Notes: a model not told the origin generated them from the letters alone. A DNA stretch of 30,254 bases from Prevotella sp. (GCA_021636625.1 JAJWLX010000041.1:1-30254), one strand, 5' to 3'; counted from the first letter of the stretch, positions 5,515-13,282 are shown. Program-made: numbers and translations.

Positions 5515-7581
5515 TTAACCTACCTGGCTTCCTGGCTTAACCTGACCCAGGAGAGAGGTAACATTGAGTGAGCCGTCGAAGTTAACGGCAGAGAGAATCA
5601 TACCCTGACTCTCAATACCCATCATCTTGCGAGGAGCAAAGTTGGCAACGAAGAGTACATCCTTGCCGATCAGCTGCTCTGGCTCATAGTATGCAGCGAT
5701 ACCTGAACAGATAGTACGCTCTACGCCTGAACCATCATCGATGGTGAACTTCAGGAGCTTCTTAGATTTTTTCACCTTCTCGCAGTTCAGGATGTGACCT
5801 ACGCGGATGTCGAGCTTTTCGAAATCATCGAAGCTAACCTCTGGCTTGATAGGGGCAGCCTTGTAAGAAGCTTCCTCGTTAGCCTTCTTGGTGTCAGCGA
5901 GCTTCTGGAGCTGCTTCTCAATCACTTCATCCTCAATCTTTTCGAAGAGCAATTCTGGCTCACCAAGCTGTGTACCAGGCTTGAGGAGCTCTGTGCTGCC
6001 CAGCTGAGTCCACTCGAAGGTTGGCATATTGATCATCTTGCGGAGCTTCTCTGATGAGAATGGCAGGAATGGCTCAAAGGCGATGGCAAGGTTGGCAACC
6101 AGTTGGAGGGAGATGTTCAAGATGGTCTCCACACGCTTAGGATCGGTCTTCCAAACCTTCCAAGGCTCGCACTCTGTAATGTACTTGTTACCGATGCGTG
6201 CCAGATTCATAGCCTCCTTCTGAGCCTCACGGAACTTGAATACGTCGAGATACTGTTCAACCTTCTCCTTCACATCCTTGAATTCAGCGATAGCCTTCTG
6301 GTCAACCTCCTGCAATTCGCCGCAGGCAGGAACCACGCCGCCCCAGTACTTCTTGGTGAGCTGGAGAGCACGGTTTACGAAGTTACCATAAACGGCAACC
6401 AACTCAGAGTTATTGCGCTCCTGGAAATCCTTCCAGGTGAAGTTGTTGTCCTTGGTCTCTGGAGCATTGGCTGTCAATACATAGCGCAAGACATCCTGCT
6501 TGCCAGGGAGATCTACGAGATACTCGTGCAACCATACAGCCCAGTTGCGAGAGGTAGAAATCTTATCATCCTCAAGATTCAGGAACTCATTGGCTGGTAC
6601 GTTATCCGGCAGGATATAGTCGCCGTGAGCCTTCAGCATAGTAGGGAAGATGATGCAGTGGAACACGATGTTGTCCTTACCGATAAAGTGAACGAGACGT
6701 GTCTCTGGATCCTGCCACCACTTCTGCCATGTACCCCATTTCTCTGGCTGAGCATCGCAAAGCTCCTTGGTATTGGAGATGTAGCCGATAGGTGCATCAA
6801 ACCAAACATAGAGCACCTTGCCTTCTGCTCCCTCTACAGGAACAGGAATACCCCAATCCAGGTCGCGGGTCATCGCACGAGGCTGAAGATCCATATCCAA
6901 CCAGCTCTTGCACTGTCCGTAAACATTAGAACGCCACTCCTTGTGACCTTCCAGGATCCACTGCTTCAACCAGTCCTGATACTTGCCCAATGGGAGATAC
7001 CAGTTCTTGGTAGGCTTCTTGACGAGTCCATGGCCTGGGTTGTTCTTATTGGTAGGGTTGATCAACTCTTCTGGAGAGAGGGTCGCACCACACTTCTCAC
7101 ACTGGTCACCGTATGCACCTTCTGCACCGCAGCGAGGGCAGGTACCCACGATGTTACGGTCGGTAAGGAACTCGCCGGTAACCTCATCGCAGAACTGCTC
7201 TTCTACTTTCTCTTCCAAAACACCCTTATCGTAAAGAGTACGGAAGAAATCAGAAGCAAACTTATTGTGAACCTCAGAAGTTGTGCGGCTGTAAACATCA
7301 AAGGAGATGCCGAAATCCTCGAAGCTCTTCTTGATGAGGTTGTGATAGCGATCCACTACTTCCTGTACGGTAATGCCTTCCTTCTTGGCACGGATAGTAA
7401 CAGGTACACCATGCTCGTCGCTACCGCCGATGAAAACAACGTCTTGCTTTTTAAGGCGAAGATAGCGTACGTAGATATCGGCTGGCACATAAACACCTGC
7501 CAGGTGACCGATATGCACACCACCATTTGCGTAAGGCAATGCTGCGGTAACAGTGGTACGTTTGAAATTCTTTTGTTCCAT
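5515..7581 (-). CDS. metG: Methionyl-tRNA synthetase
   Basis: A class I aminoacyl-tRNA synthetase that charges tRNA-Met (688 aa, the long bacterial form). HIGH is at residues 23-26; a zinc-knuckle CPRC...CEKC spans 149-165; the KMSKS loop appears as KISTS (341-345), a common variant in MetG. The C-terminal domain from about 585 (FEKLDIRVGHILNCEKV ... GMILSA) is the EMAP-II/Trbp111-like tRNA-binding domain used for dimerisation. The ATG at 7581 (MEQKNFKRTTVTAALPYANG) is chosen over the upstream in-frame ATG at 7614 because a -7 promoter box lies at 7611-7619 and family members start here. Confidence 0.97.
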   Translation of the reverse strand: MEQKNFKRTTVTAALPYANGGVHIGHLAGVYVPADIYVRYLRLKKQDVVFIGGSDEHGVPVTIRAKKEGITVQEVVDRYHNLIKKSFEDFGISFDVYSRTTSEVHNKFASDFFRTLYDKGVLEEKVEEQFCDEVTGEFLTDRNIVGTCPRCGAEGAYGDQCEKCGATLSPEELINPTNKNNPGHGLVKKPTKNWYLPLGKYQDWLKQWILEGHKEWRSNVYGQCKSWLDMDLQPRAMTRDLDWGIPVPVEGAEGKVLYVWFDAPIGYISNTKELCDAQPEKWGTWQKWWQDPETRLVHFIGKDNIVFHCIIFPTMLKAHGDYILPDNVPANEFLNLEDDKISTSRNWAVWLHEYLVDLPGKQDVLRYVLTANAPETKDNNFTWKDFQERNNSELVAVYGNFVNRALQLTKKYWGGVVPACGELQEVDQKAIAEFKDVKEKVEQYLDVFKFREAQKEAMNLARIGNKYITECEPWKVWKTDPKRVETILNISLQLVANLAIAFEPFLPFSSEKLRKMINMPTFEWTQLGSTELLKPGTQLGEPELLFEKIEDEVIEKQLQKLADTKKANEEASYKAAPIKPEVSFDDFEKLDIRVGHILNCEKVKKSKKLLKFTIDDGSGVERTICSGIAAYYEPEQLIGKDVLFVANFAPRKMMGIESQGMILSAVNFDGSLNVTSLLGQVKPGSQVG

Positions 7582-7610
7582 ATTAGCTAATATATTTTTG
7601 TTATTTGGGT

Positions 7611-7619
7611 GCAAAATTA
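7611..7619 (-). promoter_or_regulatory. -7 promoter element of metG
   Basis: TAATTTTGC on the minus strand matches TAnnTTTG. No good TTTG lies at the -33 distance. It supports the metG start at 7581. Confidence 0.5.
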
Positions 7620-7669
7620 CAAAAAAATGTTGGAAATGCGGAATAATTAGGTATCCTTTTTCTCCTTTA

Positions 7670-7690
7670 TATATATAATAAGGTGTAATT
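7670..7690 (+). repeat. TATATATAATAAGGTGTAAT motif, copy 2 (no gene downstream)
   Basis: These 21 bp are identical to 4664-4684. No reading frame of useful length follows, so here the motif is an orphan. A 9-bp inverted repeat (7695-7703 with 7713-7721) lies just beyond it. Confidence 0.6.
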
Positions 7691-7729
7691 TGATAGTTTT
7701 AGATAGGAGAATTCTAAAACTCAGATACT

Positions 7730-7765
7730 AAAAAAGGCTCTAGCTTTCCAGCCCGAGCCTTTTTT
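7730..7765. terminator. Intrinsic terminator
   Basis: An 11-bp stem (7730-7740 with 7755-7765) has A/T tails that give U-runs on both strands. It most likely ends leftward transcripts from the small membrane peptide gene and perhaps comM. Between 7766 and 7942 no gene is supported; a TTG-started 24-codon minus-strand frame after an AAGGAGG-like stretch near 7887 was considered too weak. Confidence 0.8.
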
Positions 7766-7942
7766 GTACTTGCCCTTCAGGTCTTTCTGATAAGGGTAGC
7801 ACAATCATTATCATTTACTATAGTATTGAGTATTGCTGTTTTAATAATCAATCTTCTTACCTTAATATGTAGAAAACTTCCTCCTTATTATATATTATAC
7901 TTTATATTTTAAAGTGTCTGATTTTTCTTTATTGGGTGATGA

Positions 7943-8041
7943 TTACATCACGTTCAAGTAGGCGATAACAGCCAACTCTGCGATAAGAATCGCGAAACCT
8001 ACCTTCTTGATAACTTCTGTAATTTTAAAAATACTATCCAT
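7943..8041 (-). CDS. 32-aa predicted single-pass membrane peptide
   Basis: The frame reads MDSIFKITEVIKKVGFAI then LIAELAVIAYLNVM, 32 residues and a TAA stop. An amphipathic, lysine-containing N-terminal part (1-13) precedes a hydrophobic helix (about 14-31). A Bacteroidota -7 box (TACCTTTGC, 8113-8121) sits about 70 nt upstream, and an intrinsic terminator follows at 7730-7765, so a short independent transcript is plausible. I do not recognise the family. Its size and layout resemble small membrane modulators or type I toxin-like peptides, but no antisense RNA is evident. A chance open frame cannot be excluded, although codon choice looks like that of the neighbours. Confidence 0.6.
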   Translation of the reverse strand: MDSIFKITEVIKKVGFAILIAELAVIAYLNVM

Positions 8042-8112
8042 AGTCTTGAAATATTAAAAGTTTAAATATTGTTGTGTTATACCTACGTTGTGATAACGTC
8101 TGTTTTACGATT

Positions 8113-8121
8113 GCAAAGGTA
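8113..8121 (-). promoter_or_regulatory. -7 promoter element upstream of the 32-aa peptide gene
   Basis: TACCTTTGC on the minus strand is a strong match to TAnnTTTG. The -33 position has no clear TTTG. The predicted leader is about 65 nt. Confidence 0.55.
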
Positions 8122-8161
8122 CGTGTTTTTCTGCTTGCAAGGGGGTAAAAATTATCTTATC

Positions 8162-8230
8162 GGGGTGTATTTTGTTTTTAAAATGGGGATATTTAATAGA
8201 AAATACCCCCTGAACAATAAAAAATACCCC
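8162..8230. repeat. Cluster of GGGGTATTTT-type repeats in inverted arrangement
   Basis: On the + strand, GGGGTGTATTTT (8162-8173) and GGGGATATTT (8185-8194) face AAAATACCCCC (8200-8210) and AAAATACCCC (8221-8230). The right-hand pair is 21 bp apart. The cluster lies between the end of comM and the promoter of the 32-aa peptide and may be an operator or a folded RNA. Confidence 0.55.
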
Positions 8231-8272
8231 TTCTTTGGGCGATTTTCTTATATGTTTTAGCGGATATTTGTC

Positions 8273-9823
8273 TTAGAAGTGTCCTCTTTCTGCCCAATCT
8301 CCCCTATCTAGTGTCCGATATCCGATAGCTTCTGCCAGGTGTTGAGGTTCTATCTGCTGGCTTCCGGCAAGGTCGGCAATGGTACGGGCAACTTTTAAGA
8401 TTCGGTTGTAGGCACGTGCAGAAAGGGATAGCTTCTCCATTGCCATTCTAAGGAGGTTGATTCCTTCCTCAGTTGGTTCCGCAAATTGGTGAATCATACG
8501 CTCCGTCATCTGGGCATTACAATGTATTCCCTTGAAATCCTTGAATCTTTCTGCCTGAATCTCTCGGGCTCTGATTACTCTTTCCCTGATTTTGGCACTT
8601 GGTTCTCCTGGGGCTGCCTTGGAAATGTCCTTGAAAGGTACTGGACTGATTTCGCACTGGATATCGATACGGTCGAGTAGCGGACCGGAAATCTTGTTCA
8701 TGTATCTTTGGATCTGACCTGGTGTGCAGACACAGCGGTGGGTAGGGTCGCCATAGTAACCGCAAGGACATGGGTTCATGCTTGCTACAAACATGAAGGA
8801 GCAAGGATAATCGATGGTGTATTTGGCTCTGCTGATGTTGATGTGGCGATCTTCCAGAGGCTGACGCAAAACTTCCAGGGTGGTTTTGTTGAACTCTGGT
8901 AATTCGTCACAGAAGAGCACGCCATTATGGGCGAGAGATATTTCGCCGGGTTGTGGAGAAGTTCCTCCACCTACCAATGCTACTTGCGAGATGGTATGAT
9001 GAGGCGCTCTGAAAGGGCGCTGGGCTATGAGGGATACGTTCTTGGCTAATTTGCCTGCTATAGAATGTATCTGGGTAGTTTCCAGACTTTCAGAGAGAGT
9101 AAGGGGTGGAAGAATGGAGGGGAGTCGTTTTGCCATCATGGATTTCCCCGAGCCGGGAGGACCTACCATGATGAGATTGTGACCGCCGGCTGCGGCTACC
9201 TCCAAGGCACGCTTCACGTTTTCCTGGCCCTTTACGTCTGCGTAATCGTAGTCGCAATGAACCTGGTTCTCGTAAAACTCCTTACGGGTATCTACAATGG
9301 TTGGGGTGGGGGATGATTTGTCGCCAAGAAACTGGATAACATCAAAGAGATTTTTCATTCCATAAACCTCCAGGTTGTTCACAACGGCAGCTTCCCGGGC
9401 GTTTTGTTCTGGTACAATCAGACCTTTGTAGTGTTCAGACCTTGCCTTGATGGCGATAGGTAGAGCTCCCTTGGTAGGTTGCAATGTGCCGTCGAGGCTC
9501 AATTCGCCCACCATCATGTATTCTTTAAGATGTTCTTCGGGGATATTGCCATTGGCGCCTAGAATGCCGATGGCTAGAGGAAGGTCGAAACTGCTGCCTT
9601 CCTTGCGCAGGTTGGCGGGTGCCAGGTTGATGGTAATGTCGGCTATCGGAAATTTATAGCCGCTATACTGCATGGCTGCTGCGATGCGGTCACGGCTTTC
9701 CCTGACCGCCTCGTCGCCTAAGCCTGTAAGGTGATACATTACGCCTTTGTTGAGGCTGACTTCTACAGTTACAGTCGTGACTTCCAGTCCGTTGACTGCT
9801 GCGCAATAGGTTTTTACTAACAT
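8273..9823 (-). CDS. comM: YifB/ComM family Mg-chelatase-like AAA+ ATPase
   Basis: A 516-aa protein. It has an N-terminal Lon-protease-like/ChlI fold (1-165, with the family-typical SSFDLPLAIGIL), then the AAA+ domain with Walker A GPPGSGKS (221-228), Walker B-like GVLFCDELPEF, and the zinc-binding stretch MNPCPCGYYGD...CVCTPGQIQRY. The C-terminal Mg_chelatase_C helices follow (YNRILKVARTIADL). In Haemophilus and Vibrio, ComM is a hexameric helicase that promotes branch migration during natural transformation; many non-competent bacteria carry it, so competence is not implied, though comF is also in this window. It lies 33 bp downstream of the DUF4369 lipoprotein gene on the same strand and is possibly co-transcribed. 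Confidence 0.95.
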   Translation of the reverse strand: MLVKTYCAAVNGLEVTTVTVEVSLNKGVMYHLTGLGDEAVRESRDRIAAAMQYSGYKFPIADITINLAPANLRKEGSSFDLPLAIGILGANGNIPEEHLKEYMMVGELSLDGTLQPTKGALPIAIKARSEHYKGLIVPEQNAREAAVVNNLEVYGMKNLFDVIQFLGDKSSPTPTIVDTRKEFYENQVHCDYDYADVKGQENVKRALEVAAAGGHNLIMVGPPGSGKSMMAKRLPSILPPLTLSESLETTQIHSIAGKLAKNVSLIAQRPFRAPHHTISQVALVGGGTSPQPGEISLAHNGVLFCDELPEFNKTTLEVLRQPLEDRHINISRAKYTIDYPCSFMFVASMNPCPCGYYGDPTHRCVCTPGQIQRYMNKISGPLLDRIDIQCEISPVPFKDISKAAPGEPSAKIRERVIRAREIQAERFKDFKGIHCNAQMTERMIHQFAEPTEEGINLLRMAMEKLSLSARAYNRILKVARTIADLAGSQQIEPQHLAEAIGYRTLDRGDWAERGHF

Positions 9824-9856
9824 AAGCTCTTTTTTAGGAGGTTAGAGCTCGCGGTA

Positions 9857-10864
9857 TTATTTCAGCAGTTGGTCTAGTTTATTGTATAGATCTTGCTTGT
9901 TAAGGCCTCGGGCTGTTATTTTTCCATTTTGAAGTATGATGTTGTCGGGCATCGAAGTGAGTCCCAACTTCTTCAAAGTCTTGTCTTCCAGCATTTCACC
10001 ATTGCATACTACAGCCCAGTTGATAGAGTCGCGCTTCATGTTCTCCTCGCAGTTGCTCTTGCTTGCATCTAGGCAGAAGCCCATCAGCTTGAGTTTGCCT
10101 TGTGACGAGCGCTGGCGCTTCTTCAACTCTCTCTGTATGTCCTGACTGTCATAATTGAATGTAGCCCAGGTATAGATGACTGCAACAGGTGAACTGATCA
10201 GGTCTGTGGTGGAGATGAGTTTTCCTTTGGTGTCGTATGAAGTGAAAGTTGGTAATTTGGCACCAACTCCTGCATCTTTCATGGCAGAAATCTGCTGCTT
10301 CAGTTTACCTACCTGAATATTCTTAGGCTGTTCTTTCTCCAGCAGAGTAAGGAGAGAGAGAGCTTTCTTATAATCTGGTTGAGGGGTGGCAATGAAGTAT
10401 TTCTTGATGAGAAAGAGGCTTACTACCGACTTTGCGTTGTCTTCGATGAAGAGTTCTGCCTGTTTCTTTTCCTGTGGAGGAGTATTGCCAAGAATCGATT
10501 TGCGGAATTTGGTCATCAATTCGTTGTTCTTGGTACCCTTTACCTCCATTTCCTTCAAGTGGGAAGCATCGCCTTTCAGCTCCACAGATTCTCCTGATTC
10601 TGCGAAGATAGGTTGCTCAGAGAAATTTGGGAAAACGATCATCAGCGTACAATCGTCATGGCAGGGCATCTCGTATGTGAATCTACCGCCTACAACTTTG
10701 ATGGTATCCACGCCTTCCATGCCGCCATCTGTGCTATAAACATAAAATTCACCTTGATTCATATTTAAAAATTTGCCCTCAAGTTTAAAGTGACCACTAC
10801 TGACACCACATGATGTTAGTAAAATCGATGAAATAAGAAATATGATGTATGCAAATTTTTTCAT
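9857..10864 (-). CDS. DUF4369 / thioredoxin-like lipoprotein lacking the CXXC motif
   Basis: A 335-aa lipoprotein with lipobox LLTSC (Cys19). Residues 25-115 match the DUF4369 pattern (GKFLNMNQGEFYVYSTDGG, VDTIKVVGGRFTYEMP, IFAESGESVELKGD). Residues 205-335 have the thioredoxin/AhpC-TSA outline of TlpA/ResA-type proteins (PTFTSYDTKGK, VAVIYTWATFNYDSQD, MPDNIILQNGKITARGL). Where TlpA proteins have W-x-x-W-C-x-x-C, this one has TWATFNYDSQ, so it should have no disulfide redox activity, although the conserved cis-Pro-like MPDN remains. It may be a binding or scaffold protein at the periplasmic membrane face. It starts 22 bp after tRNA-Leu with no terminator or promoter seen between them. Confidence 0.85.
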   Translation of the reverse strand: MKKFAYIIFLISSILLTSCGVSSGHFKLEGKFLNMNQGEFYVYSTDGGMEGVDTIKVVGGRFTYEMPCHDDCTLMIVFPNFSEQPIFAESGESVELKGDASHLKEMEVKGTKNNELMTKFRKSILGNTPPQEKKQAELFIEDNAKSVVSLFLIKKYFIATPQPDYKKALSLLTLLEKEQPKNIQVGKLKQQISAMKDAGVGAKLPTFTSYDTKGKLISTTDLISSPVAVIYTWATFNYDSQDIQRELKKRQRSSQGKLKLMGFCLDASKSNCEENMKRDSINWAVVCNGEMLEDKTLKKLGLTSMPDNIILQNGKITARGLNKQDLYNKLDQLLK

Positions 10865-10886
10865 AAGAAAAATTTTAAGGGAGGAG

Positions 10887-10972
10887 TGCCGCGAGCGGGA
10901 CTCGAACCCGCACAGCCATTACTGGCCAAGGGATTTTAAGTCCCTCGTGTCTACCAATTCCACCATTGCGGC
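10887..10972 (-). tRNA. tRNA-Leu (UAA)
   Basis: An 86-nt class II tRNA with anticodon loop CUUAAAA (anticodon UAA), a long variable arm, T arm GCGGGTTCGAGTCCCGC and discriminator A. The acceptor stem GCCGCAA against TCGCGGC has an A-C mismatch at pair 6-67. CCA is not encoded. Confidence 0.93.
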
Positions 10973-10992
10973 ATGGTAAACGTTAGAGTTGG

Positions 10993-11065
10993 AGCGGAAA
11001 ACGGGACTCGGACCCGCGACCCCAACCTTGGCAAGGTTGTGCTCTACCAACTGAGCTATTTCCGC
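10993..11065 (-). tRNA. tRNA-Gly (GCC)
   Basis: A 73-nt tRNA with anticodon GCC in the loop TTGCCAA, a full 7-bp acceptor stem GCGGAAA/TTTTCCGC with discriminator U, and T arm GCGGGTCCGAGTCCCGT. It lies 20 bp upstream of tRNA-Leu and shares its promoter. Confidence 0.95.
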
Positions 11066-11082
11066 GTTACTTAATTGCGAGT

Positions 11083-11115
11083 GCAAAGATAATATAATTT
11101 CCCGGTTCCACCAAA
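11083..11115 (-). promoter_or_regulatory. Promoter of the tRNA-Gly/tRNA-Leu transcript
   Basis: On the minus strand, TTTG (11112-11115), a 20-bp spacer and TATCTTTGC (11083-11091) match the Bacteroidota housekeeping consensus fully. The start point falls about 10 nt before the mature tRNA-Gly. Confidence 0.8.
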
Positions 11116-11185
11116 TGAATTTACAACTTTTAAGAAAAAATACGCCATTTTTCTTCAAAAACGTGCATTTTTTTCTCGTAGAAAC

Positions 11186-11800
11186 CTAATTTCCTACTGT
11201 CAGCACGCTGCCAATACCTGTGTAGGTTACCCGATATTGCATCAGCATCTTGTCTTCTTTTCCCTGTCCACCGCTTGTGATGGTGCCATTTTCAAGGCTA
11301 TATACTCTTTTACACTTGTTGCAGATGACCGATTGTCTGTTGCCTGTCCACTCCAGTGGATAGTTGGTACCGCCATATTGCAGGATGCAGTTAAGGCATT
11401 GTCTGTCCCATGCTACATAGCCATTGAAGTTGGATGTGCCGAGGATGAAACCATTCTTGGTAGCATCCTTCAGGTCGTTTCCTGCTCCCAGATAGCTATA
11501 GTTGGCATAGTTTTCCTTGGCAGTAGAGAGGACGATGGTTTCAGTATGGTTCTTGCCATCGTTCAGGGTGGAGTAGATATTCCAGGCGCCATTTACCTTT
11601 TTGGCACTAATCATGGTGTATGTGCCGGCTCCTTGGAGAGCAGTCTCTATGCTGCTTCCCGGATGGTAGATGGTTCGGAAGATAAACTGGCATGGGTATC
11701 GGGTGCTGATGCTGTTGTCTGCATCGCAGGATGCCAGAAGCGAGGAGGAAAGAATGAGACAGATACACAAAAAGGTGAAGAGTACAGCTTTTGCTGCCAT
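11186..11800 (-). CDS. Lipoprotein with Cys-X2-Cys pairs (Rieske-like/zinc-ribbon-like fold)
   Basis: A 204-aa lipoprotein with lipobox LLASC (Cys25). The C-terminal half has two cysteine pairs, DRQCLNCI and VICNKCKRVYSLENG, laid out like the family of Bacteroidota lipoproteins with a degenerate Rieske-like domain (C-x2-C ... C-x-x-C-x-R-x-Y-x-L-x-N-G). The histidines of a true Rieske cluster are missing, so zinc or a structural metal is more likely. The frame is open upstream to 11878, but that part consists of the AT-rich repeat translated as IYNKV units. The ATG at 11800 gives a normal signal peptide and has AAGGTGAAGAG just before it. Its cellular role is unknown. Confidence 0.7.
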   Translation of the reverse strand: MAAKAVLFTFLCICLILSSSLLASCDADNSISTRYPCQFIFRTIYHPGSSIETALQGAGTYTMISAKKVNGAWNIYSTLNDGKNHTETIVLSTAKENYANYSYLGAGNDLKDATKNGFILGTSNFNGYVAWDRQCLNCILQYGGTNYPLEWTGNRQSVICNKCKRVYSLENGTITSGGQGKEDKMLMQYRVTYTGIGSVLTVGN

Positions 11801-11805
11801 TCTCT

Positions 11806-11840
11806 TCACCTTATTATATATATACACCTTATTATATATA
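11806..11840 (-). repeat. Tandem TATATATAATAAGGTG motif, copies 3 and 4
   Basis: Two copies of the motif seen at 4664 and 7670 lie in tandem on the minus strand (11824-11840 and 11806-11822, 18-bp pitch), directly in front of the preferred ATG at 11800. The AAGGTG of the near copy is at ribosome-binding distance. Confidence 0.7.
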
Positions 11841-11903
11841 TGATTATATATAGATGTTTTTTTCTTCATTGAGTTCAAAAAGATTCTAATGTATTAAGAG
11901 ATT

Positions 11904-11954
11904 TCTTTGATTTCAAGATTCTCTTTGATTTCAAGGGATATCCTTTATTTCAAG
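11904..11954 (-). repeat. Triplicate CTTGAAATCAAAGA at the argH stop codon
   Basis: CTTGAAATCAAAGA occurs at 11904-11917 and 11922-11935 and, as a variant, at 11941-11954, at 18-19-bp pitch. The variant copy contains the last codons and stop of argH (CTTGAAATAA), so the gene end seems to have been duplicated into the 3' flank. Confidence 0.6.
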
Positions 11955-13282
11955 AGATTCTTTTTTGCATTCTCCATACGCTCGAAATGGAACTCTGAGA
12001 GAGTCTGCTCCATAAGTGCCTGGATCTTGTCGTTGCAGAGATTGCCGATGCTTCCCTCATGGGTATGATGGATCTCCTTGTTTGGCTTGAATTCTCCAGC
12101 TTCGATTTCTAATCCCACAGTCTTGTAGGCGTCACGGAAAGGCATTCCGTTAGCGGCAAGCTGATTTACTTCCTCAACAGAGAACATCGGGTCATAACGA
12201 GGATCATCGAGGATGTGCTCGTTAACCTCCATCTTGTTGATGATGTAGGCAGCCATCTGCAGACAGTCTTTCAACTCGTCGAAAGCTGGGAGGAATACTT
12301 CCTTGATAATCTGAAGATCACGGAAATAACCCACAGGCAGGTTGTTCATGATGAGCATGATCTGCTGTGGCAAACTCTGGAGCTTGTTGCTCTTGGCACG
12401 AATCAGCTCGAATACGTCTGGGTTCTTCTTGTGAGGCATGATGCTTGAACCGGTGGTGCACTCTTTAGGCAACTTCACGAAGCCGAAGTTCTGACAGTTG
12501 AACATGCAGGCATCGAAAGCCATCTTTGCCAAGGTTCCTGCCACGCTAGCCATCGCGAAAGCTACGTTGCGCTCCATCTTTCCTCTACCCATCTGGGCAT
12601 AGACTACGTTATAGTCCATGCTGTCGAAACCGAGCAGCTCGGTTGTCATGGTGCGGTTCAGAGGGAAAGAGCTGCCGTAGCCTGCTGCGCTACCCAATGG
12701 GTTGCGGTTGGTCATGCGATAGGCAGCCTGAAGGAAGAGCATATCGTCAGCAAGTCCTTCTGCATAAGCGCCAAACCAGAGTCCGAAAGATGAAGGCATA
12801 GCCACCTGCAGGTGGGTGTAGCCAGGCATCAATATGTTCTTATATTGGTTGCTCTTCTGAATCAACTCATCGAAGAGAATCTTCACTGCGTCAACAATCT
12901 CCTTCAACTCATGACGGGTGAAGAGCTTGAGATCTACCAAAACCTGGTCATTGCGTGAGCGTCCTGAATGAATCTTTTTGCCCATATCGCCCAGTTTCTG
13001 GGTGAGCATCAATTCTACTTGGGAATGAACATCCTCCACGCCGTCTTCGATGACAAATTCGCCTTTCTCGGCGATGGCGTAGATATTCTTCAATTCTGCG
13101 AGGAGCTGGGTAAGCTCATCCTTTTCCAAAAGTCCGATGCTTTCGAGCATGGTGATGTGTGCCATACTGCCAAGCACATCGTATTTGGCGAGATAGAGGT
13201 CGAGTTCACGGTCTCGACCTACGGTGAATCGTTCGATTTCCTTGTTTACTTCAAAGTTCTTTTCCCAAAGTTTATGTGCCAT
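11945..13282 (-). CDS. argH: Argininosuccinate lyase
   Basis: Cleaves argininosuccinate to arginine and fumarate, the last step of arginine synthesis; cytosolic homotetramer. 445 aa, fumarase/aspartase superfamily. Key blocks seen are SGRSRNDQV (106-113), GYTHLQ with the catalytic His (154-159), and the superfamily signature GSSIMPHKKNP (278-288), whose flexible loop holds the catalytic serine. Length is normal. The ATG lies 13 bp after the SRPBCC-protein gene, and both follow pyrE, giving a probable pyrE-SRPBCC-argH transcript. Pyrimidine and arginine synthesis share carbamoyl phosphate, which makes the grouping sensible. Confidence 0.97.
   Translation of the reverse strand: MAHKLWEKNFEVNKEIERFTVGRDRELDLYLAKYDVLGSMAHITMLESIGLLEKDELTQLLAELKNIYAIAEKGEFVIEDGVEDVHSQVELMLTQKLGDMGKKIHSGRSRNDQVLVDLKLFTRHELKEIVDAVKILFDELIQKSNQYKNILMPGYTHLQVAMPSSFGLWFGAYAEGLADDMLFLQAAYRMTNRNPLGSAAGYGSSFPLNRTMTTELLGFDSMDYNVVYAQMGRGKMERNVAFAMASVAGTLAKMAFDACMFNCQNFGFVKLPKECTTGSSIMPHKKNPDVFELIRAKSNKLQSLPQQIMLIMNNLPVGYFRDLQIIKEVFLPAFDELKDCLQMAAYIINKMEVNEHILDDPRYDPMFSVEEVNQLAANGMPFRDAYKTVGLEIEAGEFKPNKEIHHTHEGSIGNLCNDKIQALMEQTLSEFHFERMENAKKNLLK

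Noticed and set aside
6103..7590. Long open frame (495 codons) on the + strand opposite metG
   Set aside because: It is the antisense of a highly conserved synthetase gene; the protein has no family features and the codon pattern mirrors metG.
7770..7850. TTG-initiated 24-codon minus-strand frame between the 32-aa peptide and the terminator
   Set aside because: Weak start codon, no clear ribosome binding site at proper distance and no protein-like pattern.
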